Below, piece by piece: positions 1 through 8,773 of a stretch of DNA of 64,000 nucleotides. Under the pieces are notes generated by a model. That model saw only the letters and a program-made list of their open reading frames with translations, was not told the origin of the DNA and did no database searches. The first letter of the stretch is position 1; each line of letters begins with the position of its first letter. Position numbers and translations under genes: made by a program. Source of the DNA: Rhodobacteraceae bacterium EL53 (lineage in GTDB: Bacteria > Pseudomonadota > Alphaproteobacteria > Rhodobacterales > Rhodobacteraceae); contig OMPR01000013.1 in NCBI GenBank assembly GCA_900313015.1, positions 1 through 64,000 on the forward strand, in the 5' to 3' direction.

Positions 1-153
1 GACAGGATAACCGCTGAAGGCATCTAAGCGGGAAGCCCCCCTCAAAACAAGGTATCCCTGAGAGCCGAGGTAGACCACCTCGTCGATAGGCCAGAGATGT
101 AAGTGCAGTAATGCATTCAGTTGACTGGTACTAATGGCTCGATAGGCTTGATT
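1..153 (+). rRNA. rrl: 23S ribosomal RNA, 3' end (partial)
   Basis: This is the last stretch of domain VI of 23S rRNA, cut by the window edge. The conserved 3' terminal text with GACTGGTACTAATGGCTCGA and the sarcin-ricin-distal 3' arm is visible, and a 5S gene follows in the same orientation. The exact mature 3' end is estimated by similarity to other bacterial 23S genes. Confidence 0.95.
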
Positions 154-238
154 TGATCCAGTAAAAGCAAGACTTTTACGGACAAACAAAAGCATACATC
201 ACAACACTGAAATACATGACAAACAGACAACGTTGATA

Positions 239-265
239 TTTTCCCTGCGATAAAATCGCAGGAAA
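239..265 (+). other. Hairpin in the 23S-5S spacer
   Basis: CCTGCGAT and ATCGCAGG pair around an AAA loop, extended by TTT/AAA past one bulged C. It sits just before the long 5S precursor stem. It is likely an RNA processing or spacing element of the rrn transcript; no protein or tRNA is encoded in the spacer. Confidence 0.6.
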
Positions 266-280
266 TGAGGTATTTATTCG

Positions 281-397
281 GTTTGGTGGCCATAGCACAA
301 GTGAAACACCCGGTCCCATCCCGAACCCGGAAGTTAAGCACTGTCGCGCCGATGGTACTGCGTCTTAAGACGTGGGAGAGTAGGTCACCGCCAAACC
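281..397 (+). rRNA. rrf: 5S ribosomal RNA
   Basis: The terminal helix pairs GTTTGGTGGC at the 5' end with GCCAAAC at the 3' end. The internal conserved text CCATCCCGAACCCGGAAGTTAAG and GTGGGAGAGTAGGTC is typical of bacterial 5S. A perfect 14 bp inverted repeat (265-278 and 399-412) extends the terminal helix and would form the precursor stem. No tRNA follows the 5S gene before the next protein gene. Confidence 0.97.
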
Positions 398-524
398 TAA
401 TAAATACCTCATAATCTCTAAGCGATCACCTCCTCCATTTATCCAATTCTTGTTCCTGTCGCGACGTCGCGCTTGTAAGGGACTGATGTCTTTGCCACTC
501 TTTCCTAACTTGGAGGCGAGATGC

Positions 525-1796
525 ATGTGGCAAAATTGGGCTGGAAACCAACAATCGTCTCTGACAGCAAGTGTACCTAGAACTCTTGATGAATTGCGAC
601 GTGATTTACAGAGCGGCAACATCTTGCGGGCCGTTGGATCCGGCCATTCCTTTACACCCTTGATCGCCGGAGCTGATGGTATTCTCGATCTGAGTGGTTT
701 GGATGAGAGGGTTGTTTTGCAGCCGTTTGAATCCTCTGCTTGGGTCAATATGAATGCTTCGCTTCGACAGTTGTCACCAGCACTCGGGGAACATGGCCTG
801 GCGTTTCGGAATCTGGGAGACATCAACACGCAAACTCTAGCGGGGGCGGTTTCGACGGCGACACACGGGACAGGGGCGACGTTGCCTTGCCTGTCTGCAG
901 AGTTGCTTGCGGCCCGTTTCATGACTGTTGCGGGCGATGTTGTTGAGACGGGCTCACATGAAACGCCGGGCCTTTTGGAAGCCGTGCAAGTCTCGCTTGG
1001 AACGATTGGTCTTTTGCTAGAGGCCCATGTCTCTCTTGTTCCAAAATACAATCTGCACAGGCAAGTCAGGCTTGCATCGGTGACGGACACATTGAACGGC
1101 ATGATGCAGCATTGGAAGGACAATCGGAACTTTGAATTCTTCTACATACCACACACGGGCAAAGCGGTTGAGATTCTTCATAACTTAAGTGATCTGGCAG
1201 AAACCAAACCCCCTATAGATTTGGACAACTTAGCTGTCAAAGCATTGCGTCTTGCGCGTTCACTGGGGCGATTGCATCCTTCGCTACGTTCCCTGCTGCT
1301 TAAGCTACTGACACTGGCGCAATCGGACGAAGACTATGTCGGAGAAAGTTGGAAGGTGTTGTGCAGCCAGCGTGATGTTCGCTTTATTGAGATGGAATAC
1401 CATCTTCCTACTGAAGTTGCGCAAGACGCGCTGAACGAAGTCATCTCGAGGACCGAGGCCAAGTATCCAGACATCTTTTTCCCAATTGAGATCCGCCGTT
1501 CTGCAGGGGACAGGGCATATCTGTCTCCTTTTCAAGGCGAGGGTCGCATCTCGATCGCTATTCACTCTGTCCCAGAGGAGCCGCAAGAGGCCTTTTTTGA
1601 GGACATAGAAACGATCTTCAAAGCCGCTGGGGGACGTCCACACTGGGGGAAGCTGCATTCGCTTACCCAAAATGATCTGGTAGATCTTTACCCAGATTTT
1701 GAGAAATTTACACACATTCGCCAGACGTTTGATCCAACCGGCAGGTTGCTATCTCCTGCTATGGCGCGACTCTTGGATGGAACGGCGGGCGCATGA
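525..1796 (+). CDS. FAD-dependent D-arabinono-1,4-lactone oxidase family protein
   Basis: A 423-residue flavin-dependent sugar-lactone/alditol oxidase of the VAO type. The N-terminal FAD domain shows RAVGSGHSFTP (residues 35-45), where the His is the usual covalent flavin attachment site, and the second FAD segment LAGAVSTATHGTG (105-117). The C-terminal HWGK motif (373-376) is the hallmark of the ALO/gulonolactone oxidase catalytic domain. ATG at 525 was preferred to upstream starts because GGAGG lies 8 nt before it and the family normally begins near WxNWAG. The stop overlaps the next gene by 4 nt, so the two are translationally coupled. The true substrate is unknown in bacteria of this group. 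Confidence 0.85.
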   Translation: MWQNWAGNQQSSLTASVPRTLDELRRDLQSGNILRAVGSGHSFTPLIAGADGILDLSGLDERVVLQPFESSAWVNMNASLRQLSPALGEHGLAFRNLGDINTQTLAGAVSTATHGTGATLPCLSAELLAARFMTVAGDVVETGSHETPGLLEAVQVSLGTIGLLLEAHVSLVPKYNLHRQVRLASVTDTLNGMMQHWKDNRNFEFFYIPHTGKAVEILHNLSDLAETKPPIDLDNLAVKALRLARSLGRLHPSLRSLLLKLLTLAQSDEDYVGESWKVLCSQRDVRFIEMEYHLPTEVAQDALNEVISRTEAKYPDIFFPIEIRRSAGDRAYLSPFQGEGRISIAIHSVPEEPQEAFFEDIETIFKAAGGRPHWGKLHSLTQNDLVDLYPDFEKFTHIRQTFDPTGRLLSPAMARLLDGTAGA

Positions 1797-2914
1797 CACA
1801 CGATCCCTTTCTAAGCCAGCTTTCAGAGGGTCTTAAATCCCAAGGAGTCGATGCTGCAACTGTGGTTGTGGATCTGGATAGGCTTGATGCCAATATCGAA
1901 GCCATTCGGAGACATGCCGACCCCGCATTAAACTGGCGTTTGGTGGCAAAATCGCTGCCTTGCTTTCCATTGCTCCAGTACGTGCAGCGGGCCTTGTCGA
2001 TCAACAGCTATATGACGTTTTCCGAACCGATGATAGCTGCATTGCTACGCTCGGATGTTGAGGCGGACCATTTGGTGGGCCGCCCTTTTTTGGTGTCAGC
2101 AGCACGGCGTATCCTGTCGGAGTTTATCGCGGACGCACCTCGCATTCAGTGGTTGGTGGACAGTGAAACGCGTGTGGCGGAGTATTCCGCCCTTGCGCAA
2201 GAGTTCGGTGTGCGTTTGCGTCTTTCGTTCGAGGTGGATGTCGGGCTCCATCGGGGTGGTTTTGATCCTGCGTCTGTGCACGAAGCTATGGAGCAGGCGC
2301 GGTCCCTACCGGGTTTAGAGGTGAGTGGCGTGATGTGTTATGAGGCGCATCTCCCCAAACTGCCGTCGGTAATGAAAGCACGTGCTTCAGCGGCTTGTGA
2401 TTCAAGAATTACCCGTGCCGCGTCTTTTGTTAGGGATGGGTGCGTTAACGCAGGCGGGAGTTTGACCTTTGACCGGTATCGTGCGGGTGGGGACGTCAAC
2501 GATATCTCGTTCGGTTCGATTTTGATGCAACCAACAGACTTTATGTCGAAAAATCTCGATGATTTTAAACCCGCGTTGTTCATCGCAACACCGGTGCTGA
2601 AAGTTATGCACAAAAATCCGATTCCGGGTTTAGAGGTTTTACCCGACAGGTGGTCTAAGACTTTCGATCTTGCGATCCAAGGCGGGTATTACAAAGGACG
2701 CCCGGTATTCCCGCCTCATGCAACTTATTCCAAGATTTTTGGTCGCTCCTCTAACCAAGAGGTATGGTCCTGCCCCTCTGGATGGGATGTGGTGGCGGGC
2801 GACATCGCCCTATTACATCCCAGTCAAAGCGAAGCCGTTTTGTCGCAATTCGGCACTGTTACGGCTGTTCGCGAGGGACAAATCGTGGATGTTTGGCCCT
2901 GTCTACCGGGCTAA
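1793..2914 (+). CDS. Alanine-racemase-fold PLP enzyme (D-threonine aldolase / D-serine dehydratase-like)
   Basis: A 373-residue fold-type III PLP protein: N-terminal TIM barrel with the probable Schiff-base Lys53 in RLVAKSLPC, and a C-terminal beta domain ending in a His/Cys-containing tail (LLHPSQ near 341-346, DVWPCLPG at the end), the region that binds the metal in D-threonine aldolases and DSD1 dehydratases. It starts inside the stop codon of the lactone oxidase gene (ATGA overlap), so both act in one operon. Genes of this type are often auto-annotated as amino acid deaminase/aldolase; the substrate is not known. Convergent to the SGNH-like gene downstream. Confidence 0.75.
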   Translation: MTHDPFLSQLSEGLKSQGVDAATVVVDLDRLDANIEAIRRHADPALNWRLVAKSLPCFPLLQYVQRALSINSYMTFSEPMIAALLRSDVEADHLVGRPFLVSAARRILSEFIADAPRIQWLVDSETRVAEYSALAQEFGVRLRLSFEVDVGLHRGGFDPASVHEAMEQARSLPGLEVSGVMCYEAHLPKLPSVMKARASAACDSRITRAASFVRDGCVNAGGSLTFDRYRAGGDVNDISFGSILMQPTDFMSKNLDDFKPALFIATPVLKVMHKNPIPGLEVLPDRWSKTFDLAIQGGYYKGRPVFPPHATYSKIFGRSSNQEVWSCPSGWDVVAGDIALLHPSQSEAVLSQFGTVTAVREGQIVDVWPCLPG

Positions 2915-2922
2915 AGGGGCGA

Positions 2923-3663
2923 TCAAGGGACAAGCAGGTCAGACAGGGTTTCCAAAGCATAACTCGCATTCATATGTGTGAAGTCGGACGCCTCAGGCTT
3001 TGTACAAAGATCATTCGCCCTAGCGAATTGAGCAAGAGATAAAAATGGGGCTGCAATCATCCGGGACGGGACCGGAGCATAGTTAAGATTTGATTGCTTC
3101 AACTCTTTGGACACAATCGTGTTGAACAGTGCCATCAGGCGATCCGCGTCAGGTTGCTGAGCTGTGCCCGCAATATCTGGTATATTCTGTACAGATTGCT
3201 GCGCGGGAAATGGCATTTGAACGACCACAAATCGGCTGTCGGGGTTGTAGAACTGTTGCATTTTCTTGCGGTAAGCCGTGGTGCGCAGTCGCATAGCCTT
3301 GGTCAAAGCTCCAAGCGATATGGATTTCGAATGGCCTGCCGTTGTGAGGCCGAGAACATCATGTGTTGCTAAGATGGAATAGTATGAAGGCAGGTAGAAA
3401 CCATGCGACGCAAGTAAGACACGATCAAACGCGCTTAGGTCTAATTCCACCGGACCTTTGATATCAATCATTCCACCGGATTGCGCATCTTCTTGGGATC
3501 GCACCCGCAACGGGTTAGAATGACCTAGGGATTTGGCGTGAAAGTCCGCATTGTTCACGCCGTAAAGGGTCACGTCCGCATCAGGAAACTTACTTTTGAT
3601 CAGCGGCAGCGCAGCTTTATAGGCGGCAATGTGAGAGTTTCCCAAAATTGCGATACGGGTCAT
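2923..3663 (-). CDS. SGNH-like hypothetical protein
   Basis: A 246-residue protein that starts MTRIAILGNSHIAAYKAAL, where GNSH is in the place of the block I of SGNH hydrolases but with Asn before Ser. A DFTHMN segment near the C-terminus could supply the Asp-His pair. The ATG at 3663 overlaps the stop of the GSCFA gene upstream by 4 nt, so the two are coupled; this is also the start that puts the GNSH strand at the N-terminus. No signal peptide is seen. Function is unknown; esterase action on a cell-surface glycan is one possibility. Confidence 0.65.
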   Translation of the reverse strand: MTRIAILGNSHIAAYKAALPLIKSKFPDADVTLYGVNNADFHAKSLGHSNPLRVRSQEDAQSGGMIDIKGPVELDLSAFDRVLLASHGFYLPSYYSILATHDVLGLTTAGHSKSISLGALTKAMRLRTTAYRKKMQQFYNPDSRFVVVQMPFPAQQSVQNIPDIAGTAQQPDADRLMALFNTIVSKELKQSNLNYAPVPSRMIAAPFLSLAQFARANDLCTKPEASDFTHMNASYALETLSDLLVP

Positions 3664-4715
3664 TTTCGGAATGTCTCCAGCAGGATCTCTTCGCATTGGA
3701 CATCCTCGGAAGATTTCTGCTGTTCTGGCACTGCTTTTGATTGAACTAAAGGTGGGTCTGCCCCTTCGTAGGCCAGGGAAAATACCCCGAAAACAGTATC
3801 TACCCCCTCGGATGAGGGGTCCCTTAGATTGCGGGCAAAGAACGGCCCTCCTACAACCGGTGTTGTGATGATTTCGTACGAGGGGAAATAGTCAAAATCA
3901 GGGTCGCTGTCTTGTAGGGTACCACAGACAGCACGCAGTACGGATTTTGAGTATGTAGAAGCAGGCCCGACATGATGTCCGGACGCCGTGGCCACCAGTG
4001 GAACCGGAGAAACCGTGAGCAAGATTTGAATGTCCAAGTTCTGATGCTTTAGGATGCTCTGGGTTTGTTTTAGATCTTCCAGAATTTCGGGGTAAGAAAA
4101 GTTGTGAAAGGTCGCCGGGTTGGTCTCTATGGTGCCAGCTATGGTTCCGGGTGCCGTCGGCAATGCGCGGCCCGTGGCATTGTCCAGCCATGCCTCGGTC
4201 AACCCGAGAGTGAACACCATGACCTTGGTTTGGTTGAGTAATCCTCGTACCGACTGCAGGTGATCCTGACGGCTACGTTTGAGATCGGATGCGAATTTCA
4301 AACCATCTGGTTCGACTGTTGGTCGCAAGGCATCAAAAAAACGACCTTCATGTTCCCAAATCAAAGGCTCAGAAGGGGTGTCCGCAAAGGCATCCGCGAT
4401 TAACTCTCTGAGCTGTCGCGCAGTATAGATATTCCCGTATCGCGCGGAAAACTGATCATAGCCGTATTGTTGACGCACTGACTTAGGGATTTGATCTGGT
4501 AAGCGCTCAACTTGCAGTACATTCCAACCAGACTTGGTTAAGCGCCGATGGATATGTTGTGCAAAGCAACTGCCGGCCGTCATGATAGCCGTGTCTGGCG
4601 ACAGGGCAAATTTAGGTTTGTGCAAGTGATCCAAAGTTTCTGGTCGTTGTTCGACAACGGCGCTGCGCCAGAAACCGTGAGCGGGAATGTCTTGATATGG
4701 GGACAATCGAGCCAT
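3660..4715 (-). CDS. GSCFA-domain protein
   Basis: A 351-residue protein with the eponymous TAGSCFAQHI motif (residues 46-55), a YGNIYTARQL stretch and an LGLTEAW segment typical of the GSCFA family, which is related to SGNH esterases and often found with glycan or capsule genes. It is the first gene of a two-gene operon with the SGNH-like gene (4 nt overlap). The start at 4715 is chosen because MARLSPYQDIPAHGFWRS matches the usual N-terminus; an upstream GTG at 4775 is possible. Biochemical function is not established. Confidence 0.75.
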   Translation of the reverse strand: MARLSPYQDIPAHGFWRSAVVEQRPETLDHLHKPKFALSPDTAIMTAGSCFAQHIHRRLTKSGWNVLQVERLPDQIPKSVRQQYGYDQFSARYGNIYTARQLRELIADAFADTPSEPLIWEHEGRFFDALRPTVEPDGLKFASDLKRSRQDHLQSVRGLLNQTKVMVFTLGLTEAWLDNATGRALPTAPGTIAGTIETNPATFHNFSYPEILEDLKQTQSILKHQNLDIQILLTVSPVPLVATASGHHVGPASTYSKSVLRAVCGTLQDSDPDFDYFPSYEIITTPVVGGPFFARNLRDPSSEGVDTVFGVFSLAYEGADPPLVQSKAVPEQQKSSEDVQCEEILLETFRK

Positions 4716-5018
4716 GGATCTGAAATACCTCGTTGGGTGACTGCTGGAAACGGGTGTCTGGGGGAACTGAACCACAGCTGGGGACTGCGGTGCGAGGTAA
4801 ATCTGTTCGAAGTCTGTATTGAAGGCAGGGCTTTGGTGCGAAAGCTACACTTTGTGCTGAATTTCCAGATCAGTTGCTGCGCGAGATCTAATACAAGCCA
4901 CAAACTTAGATGGCTGAGCCAAGAGGCCTAAAAATGTAGTCCTAAACCTTAAGGAACAAGATTGACTTTGAAGCGCTTGGATTGCCTGTTGCTTAGGCAG
5001 ATAAAGAGGATCCGAACG
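4716..5018. other. Divergent intergenic region
   Basis: About 300 bp between the GSCFA gene and the Ldh-type gene. It must hold two divergent promoters. I see no RNA gene, no long dyad and no convincing small ORF in it. A Shine-Dalgarno AGAGGA at 5005-5010 serves the gene at 5019. Confidence 0.5.
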
Positions 5019-6032
5019 ATGGCTGACATTTCAACAAAAACCCTCTCGCTGGATGAGATCCGGAATTTGGCCAAGACGGTTCTGGTTTCGGCAGGGATGG
5101 ATGGCGCGGGCAGTGACATCTTGGCGGATCTTGTCATGCAATCTGAACGGGATGGGCCGCGTAGTCATGGGTTGGCTATGTTGCCGCGCTATGTGCAGAG
5201 CTTTCAATCGGGATATGCCAACGGTGCTGCAAAGCCCAAAATCGAACGTCTTGCTGCTGGGGTGCTGCGCGGCGATGGGGACAATGGATTTTTTCAGATC
5301 GCATCAGAGCTGGCCCGTCCTCAACTGATTGAAATGGCCCGCGACGCGGGGATTGCGGGGTTCACCTGCGCCAATACGCATCATCTCGCCGCATTGCGGT
5401 TTGAAACCGAAGCCTTGGCGCGCGAAGGGCTTATTGCGATTTGCGTGGTAAATTCATTGGCCTTGATAGTCCCGCATGGGGGGAAGACACCTGTTTTTGG
5501 TACAAACCCAATGTCCTTTGCCTGTCCACGTGAGGGGGCTGAACCGATTGTCTGGGATCAGGCGTCATCCGTTGTTGCGTTAATGGACATTAAATTGGCA
5601 GCCGCTGAAGGGCATGATTTACCTTATCCGGGGGGCTTGGATCGAGCAGGAAACGTGACAACGGATGCCTCAGAAATCAATGAAACGCTGAGTTTGTTGC
5701 CCTTTGCCGAACATAAAGGCACTGGAATCGCATTGATGGTCGAAATTCTGGCAGCCGCTCTGGCGGGGGGGTGTTTGTCCGTTGAAACCGAAGAAAAACA
5801 ATCGTTTGGAGCGCTGAATATCAAGCCAGGTGTCACACTCATTGCGATTGACCCCGCCAAATGGGGCAACCCCAGTTTTCTGGCGCAGGTATGCCAAATC
5901 GTTGGACAGATTGATGCGGAGCCGGGCGCACGCGTGCCAGGTGATGGGCGTCTGAAGATGCGAGCCAAGGCGCAATCCGAAGGGGTGGCTGTTAACCTGG
6001 CGCTTCTGGAAGAACTCGAGCGCAGCGACTAA
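5019..6032 (+). CDS. Ldh-family NAD(P)-dependent oxidoreductase (malate/L-lactate dehydrogenase type)
   Basis: A 337-residue member of the Ldh_2 family, whose members reduce or oxidise 2-keto/hydroxy acids or cyclic imino acids (for example delta1-piperideine-2-carboxylate reductase). Family landmarks are DGPRSHGLAMLPRYVQSF near the N-terminus, THHLAALRFETEALAREG, the GTNPMSFACP nucleotide-site segment and HKGTGIALMVEILAAALAGG. ATG at 5019 has AGAGGA 8 nt upstream; an earlier start at 4962 lacks this. It stands alone before the TPP riboswitch. The precise substrate cannot be told from sequence. Confidence 0.85.
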   Translation: MADISTKTLSLDEIRNLAKTVLVSAGMDGAGSDILADLVMQSERDGPRSHGLAMLPRYVQSFQSGYANGAAKPKIERLAAGVLRGDGDNGFFQIASELARPQLIEMARDAGIAGFTCANTHHLAALRFETEALAREGLIAICVVNSLALIVPHGGKTPVFGTNPMSFACPREGAEPIVWDQASSVVALMDIKLAAAEGHDLPYPGGLDRAGNVTTDASEINETLSLLPFAEHKGTGIALMVEILAAALAGGCLSVETEEKQSFGALNIKPGVTLIAIDPAKWGNPSFLAQVCQIVGQIDAEPGARVPGDGRLKMRAKAQSEGVAVNLALLEELERSD

Positions 6033-6177
6033 GACCGACACTCAAGAGTGTGGCGGAACGCACTCCTTTCAAACTGAACAGAACCGAGAGCTCTGAACGA
6101 GGATTTGCAATCTGTGCCTCGGCTGTTTTGGGGTGGAACCCCCTTGTTTTAAGCGTTTACGTGAATTATAGCGGCAG

Positions 6178-6259
6178 AACCTCGGGGTGCCTGCTTGGCT
6201 GAGATGCGTCTTGTGAACCCGTTGAACCTGAACCGGCTAGAACCGGCGGAGGGAAGGTC
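6178..6259 (+). promoter_or_regulatory. TPP (THI-box) riboswitch
   Basis: The leader of thiBPQ carries the diagnostic THI-box parts in order: GGGGTGC, GGCTGAGA, then AACCCGTTGAACCTGA, a variable CCGG hairpin, and GGCGGAGGGAA. The aptamer ends about 50 nt before the thiB start. In Proteobacteria such aptamers usually mask the ribosome site or terminate transcription when thiamine pyrophosphate is plentiful; here no strong U-tract follows, which favours control of translation (inference). Confidence 0.95.
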
Positions 6260-6308
6260 TGCATCGCGTTCGGTGCGCCAACTCCGCCCACAACCTATGG
6301 AGATCGCC

Positions 6309-7289
6309 ATGAAGGCCCTTCCTTTTGTTGCGGGTCTGATGCTTGCCAGTGCGGCAGCGGCAGAGACACCCGTCCTGACAGTTTATGCACCTGACTATTT
6401 TGCCTCTGAGTGGGGCCCTGGTCCCGGCATCGAGGCAGCGTTTGAAGAACGCTGTGGCTGCGATCTGGAATACAAAACCGGCGAGTTGTTGCCACGTTTG
6501 TTGCTAGAGGGCGCCAATACCGAAGCGGACGTCGCCATTGGCTTTAACTCGGACATCACCAAAAAGGCCCGTGAGAGCGGACTGTTTGCCCCGCACGGCT
6601 TGGACACTTCGGCTTTGACTTTGCCGATTGAGTGGAACGACGACACCTTTGTGCCGTTCAACTACAGCCACACCGCATTCATCTATGACAACACCAAGAT
6701 CACAGATGCTCCGACTAGTTTTGATGCTCTACTGAATGCACCCGACGATTTGCGTCTGGTGCTTCAGGATCCACGCAGCTCGATCTCGGGCTTGGCGTTG
6801 GTTCTGTGGGTCCAGCAAGTGTATGGCGAGAAATCGGAAGAGGCATGGGCCAAATTGGCACCCAAGATCGTCACAGTGACCAAAGGCTGGTCGGAAAGCT
6901 ATGGCATGTTCACCGATGGTGAGGCGGACATGGTGCTTAGCTATACGACTTCTCCAGCGTACCACATCATCGCAGAAGAGGACCTGACCAAATCGGCAGC
7001 GATCTTTGATGAAGGTCACTATTTCATGGTGGAATCTGCGGCAAAATTGAAAAATTCGGAGCAATCCGATCTGGCGGACCAGTTCATGGCGTTCATTCTG
7101 AGCGAAGAGTTCCAGACCATGATCCCTACATCAAACTGGTCTTTCCCAGCGGCTTTGGCCGACGACAAATGGCCCGAAGGGTTCAAAGCGCTGCCAGTGC
7201 CGGAAAAGGTTCTGTTCTACAGCGAAGACGAAGCCGCAGCAGTTCGCAATGAGGCGATCGAGGCATGGCGTCGCGCGCTGTCTCAGTAA
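6309..7289 (+). CDS. thiB: Thiamine ABC transporter, periplasmic substrate-binding protein
   Basis: A 326-residue ThiB. Signal peptide MKALPFVAGLMLASAAAAE is cleaved near residue 18, and the mature part has VLTVYAPDYFASEWGPGPGIE and the tyrosine/tryptophan-rich ligand site seen in thiamine binding proteins (VTKGWSESYGMF). The ATG at 6309 follows GGAG (6299-6302) and starts the signal peptide exactly; in-frame starts upstream lie inside the riboswitch. First gene of thiBPQ; it overlaps thiP by 25 nt. It binds thiamine, TMP or TPP in the periplasm and delivers it to ThiPQ. Confidence 0.95.
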   Translation: MKALPFVAGLMLASAAAAETPVLTVYAPDYFASEWGPGPGIEAAFEERCGCDLEYKTGELLPRLLLEGANTEADVAIGFNSDITKKARESGLFAPHGLDTSALTLPIEWNDDTFVPFNYSHTAFIYDNTKITDAPTSFDALLNAPDDLRLVLQDPRSSISGLALVLWVQQVYGEKSEEAWAKLAPKIVTVTKGWSESYGMFTDGEADMVLSYTTSPAYHIIAEEDLTKSAAIFDEGHYFMVESAAKLKNSEQSDLADQFMAFILSEEFQTMIPTSNWSFPAALADDKWPEGFKALPVPEKVLFYSEDEAAAVRNEAIEAWRRALSQ

Positions 7290-8773
7290 GCGCGGCACTG
7301 GTTGTTGCGGGGATGGTTCTGGTCCCCGTTACGGCTGTGCTCTGGCGTGGGGGCGGTTTCGGGGGGCTTGGTCCTGCTGATTGGGCCGCCCTGCGCTTTA
7401 CGCTTTGGCAGGCGGCTTTGTCTGCGTTGCTAAGCGTGGTTCTCGCTATTCCGGTTGCGCGTGCGCTGGCGCGTCGCGCTTTTCCCGGACGCAGTGCCCT
7501 GATTGCGCTGATGGGCGCACCTTTTATTCTGCCTGTGATCGTTGCCATCCTTGGTCTGTTGTCGGTGTTCGGTGGCAAGGGGGTGATCAATCAACTGATT
7601 GTGCCACTGGGTCTGACCCGCTTGGATATCTACGGATATCATGGGGTGATACTGGCGCACGTCTTTTTCAATCTGCCTCTTGCTGTGCGGCTTTTGCTGC
7701 AAGGGTGGTTGTCGATACCCGCAGAGCGGTTTCGTCTTGCGGCGACCCTGAATGCCCCAGTTTGGCAGGTGTTAGAATGGCCCATGCTGCGCAGGCTATG
7801 CCCCGGTGCGTTTGTGGTGATCTTTGTGATTTGCCTTGGGTCGTTTGCGGTGGCTCTGACCCTAGGGGGCGGACCACGTGCGACGACTGTCGAGCTGGCT
7901 ATATATCAAGCGTTCCGATTTGATTTTGATCTTGGTAAGGCCGCAACGCTTGCCATGATGCAGCTGCTCCTTGGGTTGGCTGCCGGACTGGTTGCCTTGC
8001 GACTTGCCCCGCGTGACGGGTTCGGCGCGGGGTTGGATCGGCAAGTGGCCCGTTGGGATGGCATATCCCGCTCGGCAAAGGTCGCAGACACGGTTTGGAT
8101 TACTCTGGCTGCTGGCTTTTTGTTGCTGCCGTTGGCCTCCGTCGCTTGGGCCGGGGTTCCTGGGTTATTCACATTGCCGCCGGAGGTTTGGCTTGCCGCT
8201 GGTCGGTCAGTTCTGTTGGCACTTGGCGCGACGGCATTAACGTTGACCTTGGCGCTACCGTTGCTGTCCCGAGCAGGAGAGGCGGCCGCATTGTTGGGCG
8301 TCTCTGTGTCGGGGCTGGTATTGGGCACAGGCTTCTTTTTGTTGCTGCAACCGTTTGTGCGCCCGGCGAGCGTGGCCTTGGTCGTGACGATGTTGGTCAA
8401 TGCGCTGATGGCGTTGCCGTTTGTTCTGCGCATCCTCAGACCGGGGTTGGACGGGGCTAAAGCAGATTTTGCGCGCCTCAGCGCCTCTCTGGGGCTGTCT
8501 GGCTGGGCGCTGTGGCGTATTGTGTATCTACCGCGTCTCAGACGCCCCTTGGGGTTTGCAGCTGGCCTGACGGCGGCGCTTTCCATGGGTGATCTTGGTG
8601 TTATCACACTGTTTGCCGATGGCGACACCGCCACACTGCCTTTGCAGATCTATAGGTTGATGGGCAGCTATCAGATGGAGTCCGCAAGAGGGGCTGCTTT
8701 GCTGCTGTTGGCCCTGAGCCTTGGGGCATTCTGGCTGTTTGATAAAGGAGGGCGAGTGAATGCTGACACTTGA
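7265..8773 (+). CDS. thiP: Thiamine ABC transporter permease
   Basis: A 502-residue inner-membrane permease with two repeats of the binding-protein-dependent transport domain, about 12 hydrophobic segments in all. Each half has an EAA-like cytoplasmic loop (AATLNAPVWQVLEWPMLRRLCPG region and SASLGLSGWALWRIVYLPRLRRP region) that contacts ThiQ. It begins within the 3' end of thiB and ends 14 nt inside thiQ, so the three genes are tightly coupled under the TPP riboswitch. Confidence 0.95.
   Translation: MASRAVSVSAALVVAGMVLVPVTAVLWRGGGFGGLGPADWAALRFTLWQAALSALLSVVLAIPVARALARRAFPGRSALIALMGAPFILPVIVAILGLLSVFGGKGVINQLIVPLGLTRLDIYGYHGVILAHVFFNLPLAVRLLLQGWLSIPAERFRLAATLNAPVWQVLEWPMLRRLCPGAFVVIFVICLGSFAVALTLGGGPRATTVELAIYQAFRFDFDLGKAATLAMMQLLLGLAAGLVALRLAPRDGFGAGLDRQVARWDGISRSAKVADTVWITLAAGFLLLPLASVAWAGVPGLFTLPPEVWLAAGRSVLLALGATALTLTLALPLLSRAGEAAALLGVSVSGLVLGTGFFLLLQPFVRPASVALVVTMLVNALMALPFVLRILRPGLDGAKADFARLSASLGLSGWALWRIVYLPRLRRPLGFAAGLTAALSMGDLGVITLFADGDTATLPLQIYRLMGSYQMESARGAALLLLALSLGAFWLFDKGGRVNADT

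Noticed and set aside
365-1123. Long minus-strand ORF of 252 codons over 5S and the lactone oxidase gene
   Set aside because: It lies opposite a gene with clear FAD motifs and covers the end of the 5S gene; its translation has no recognisable domain.
6129-6150. GGGG-TGGAA-CCCC hairpin before the TPP riboswitch
   Set aside because: Only four to five base pairs; the flanking T runs are suggestive but too weak to call a terminator for the Ldh gene.
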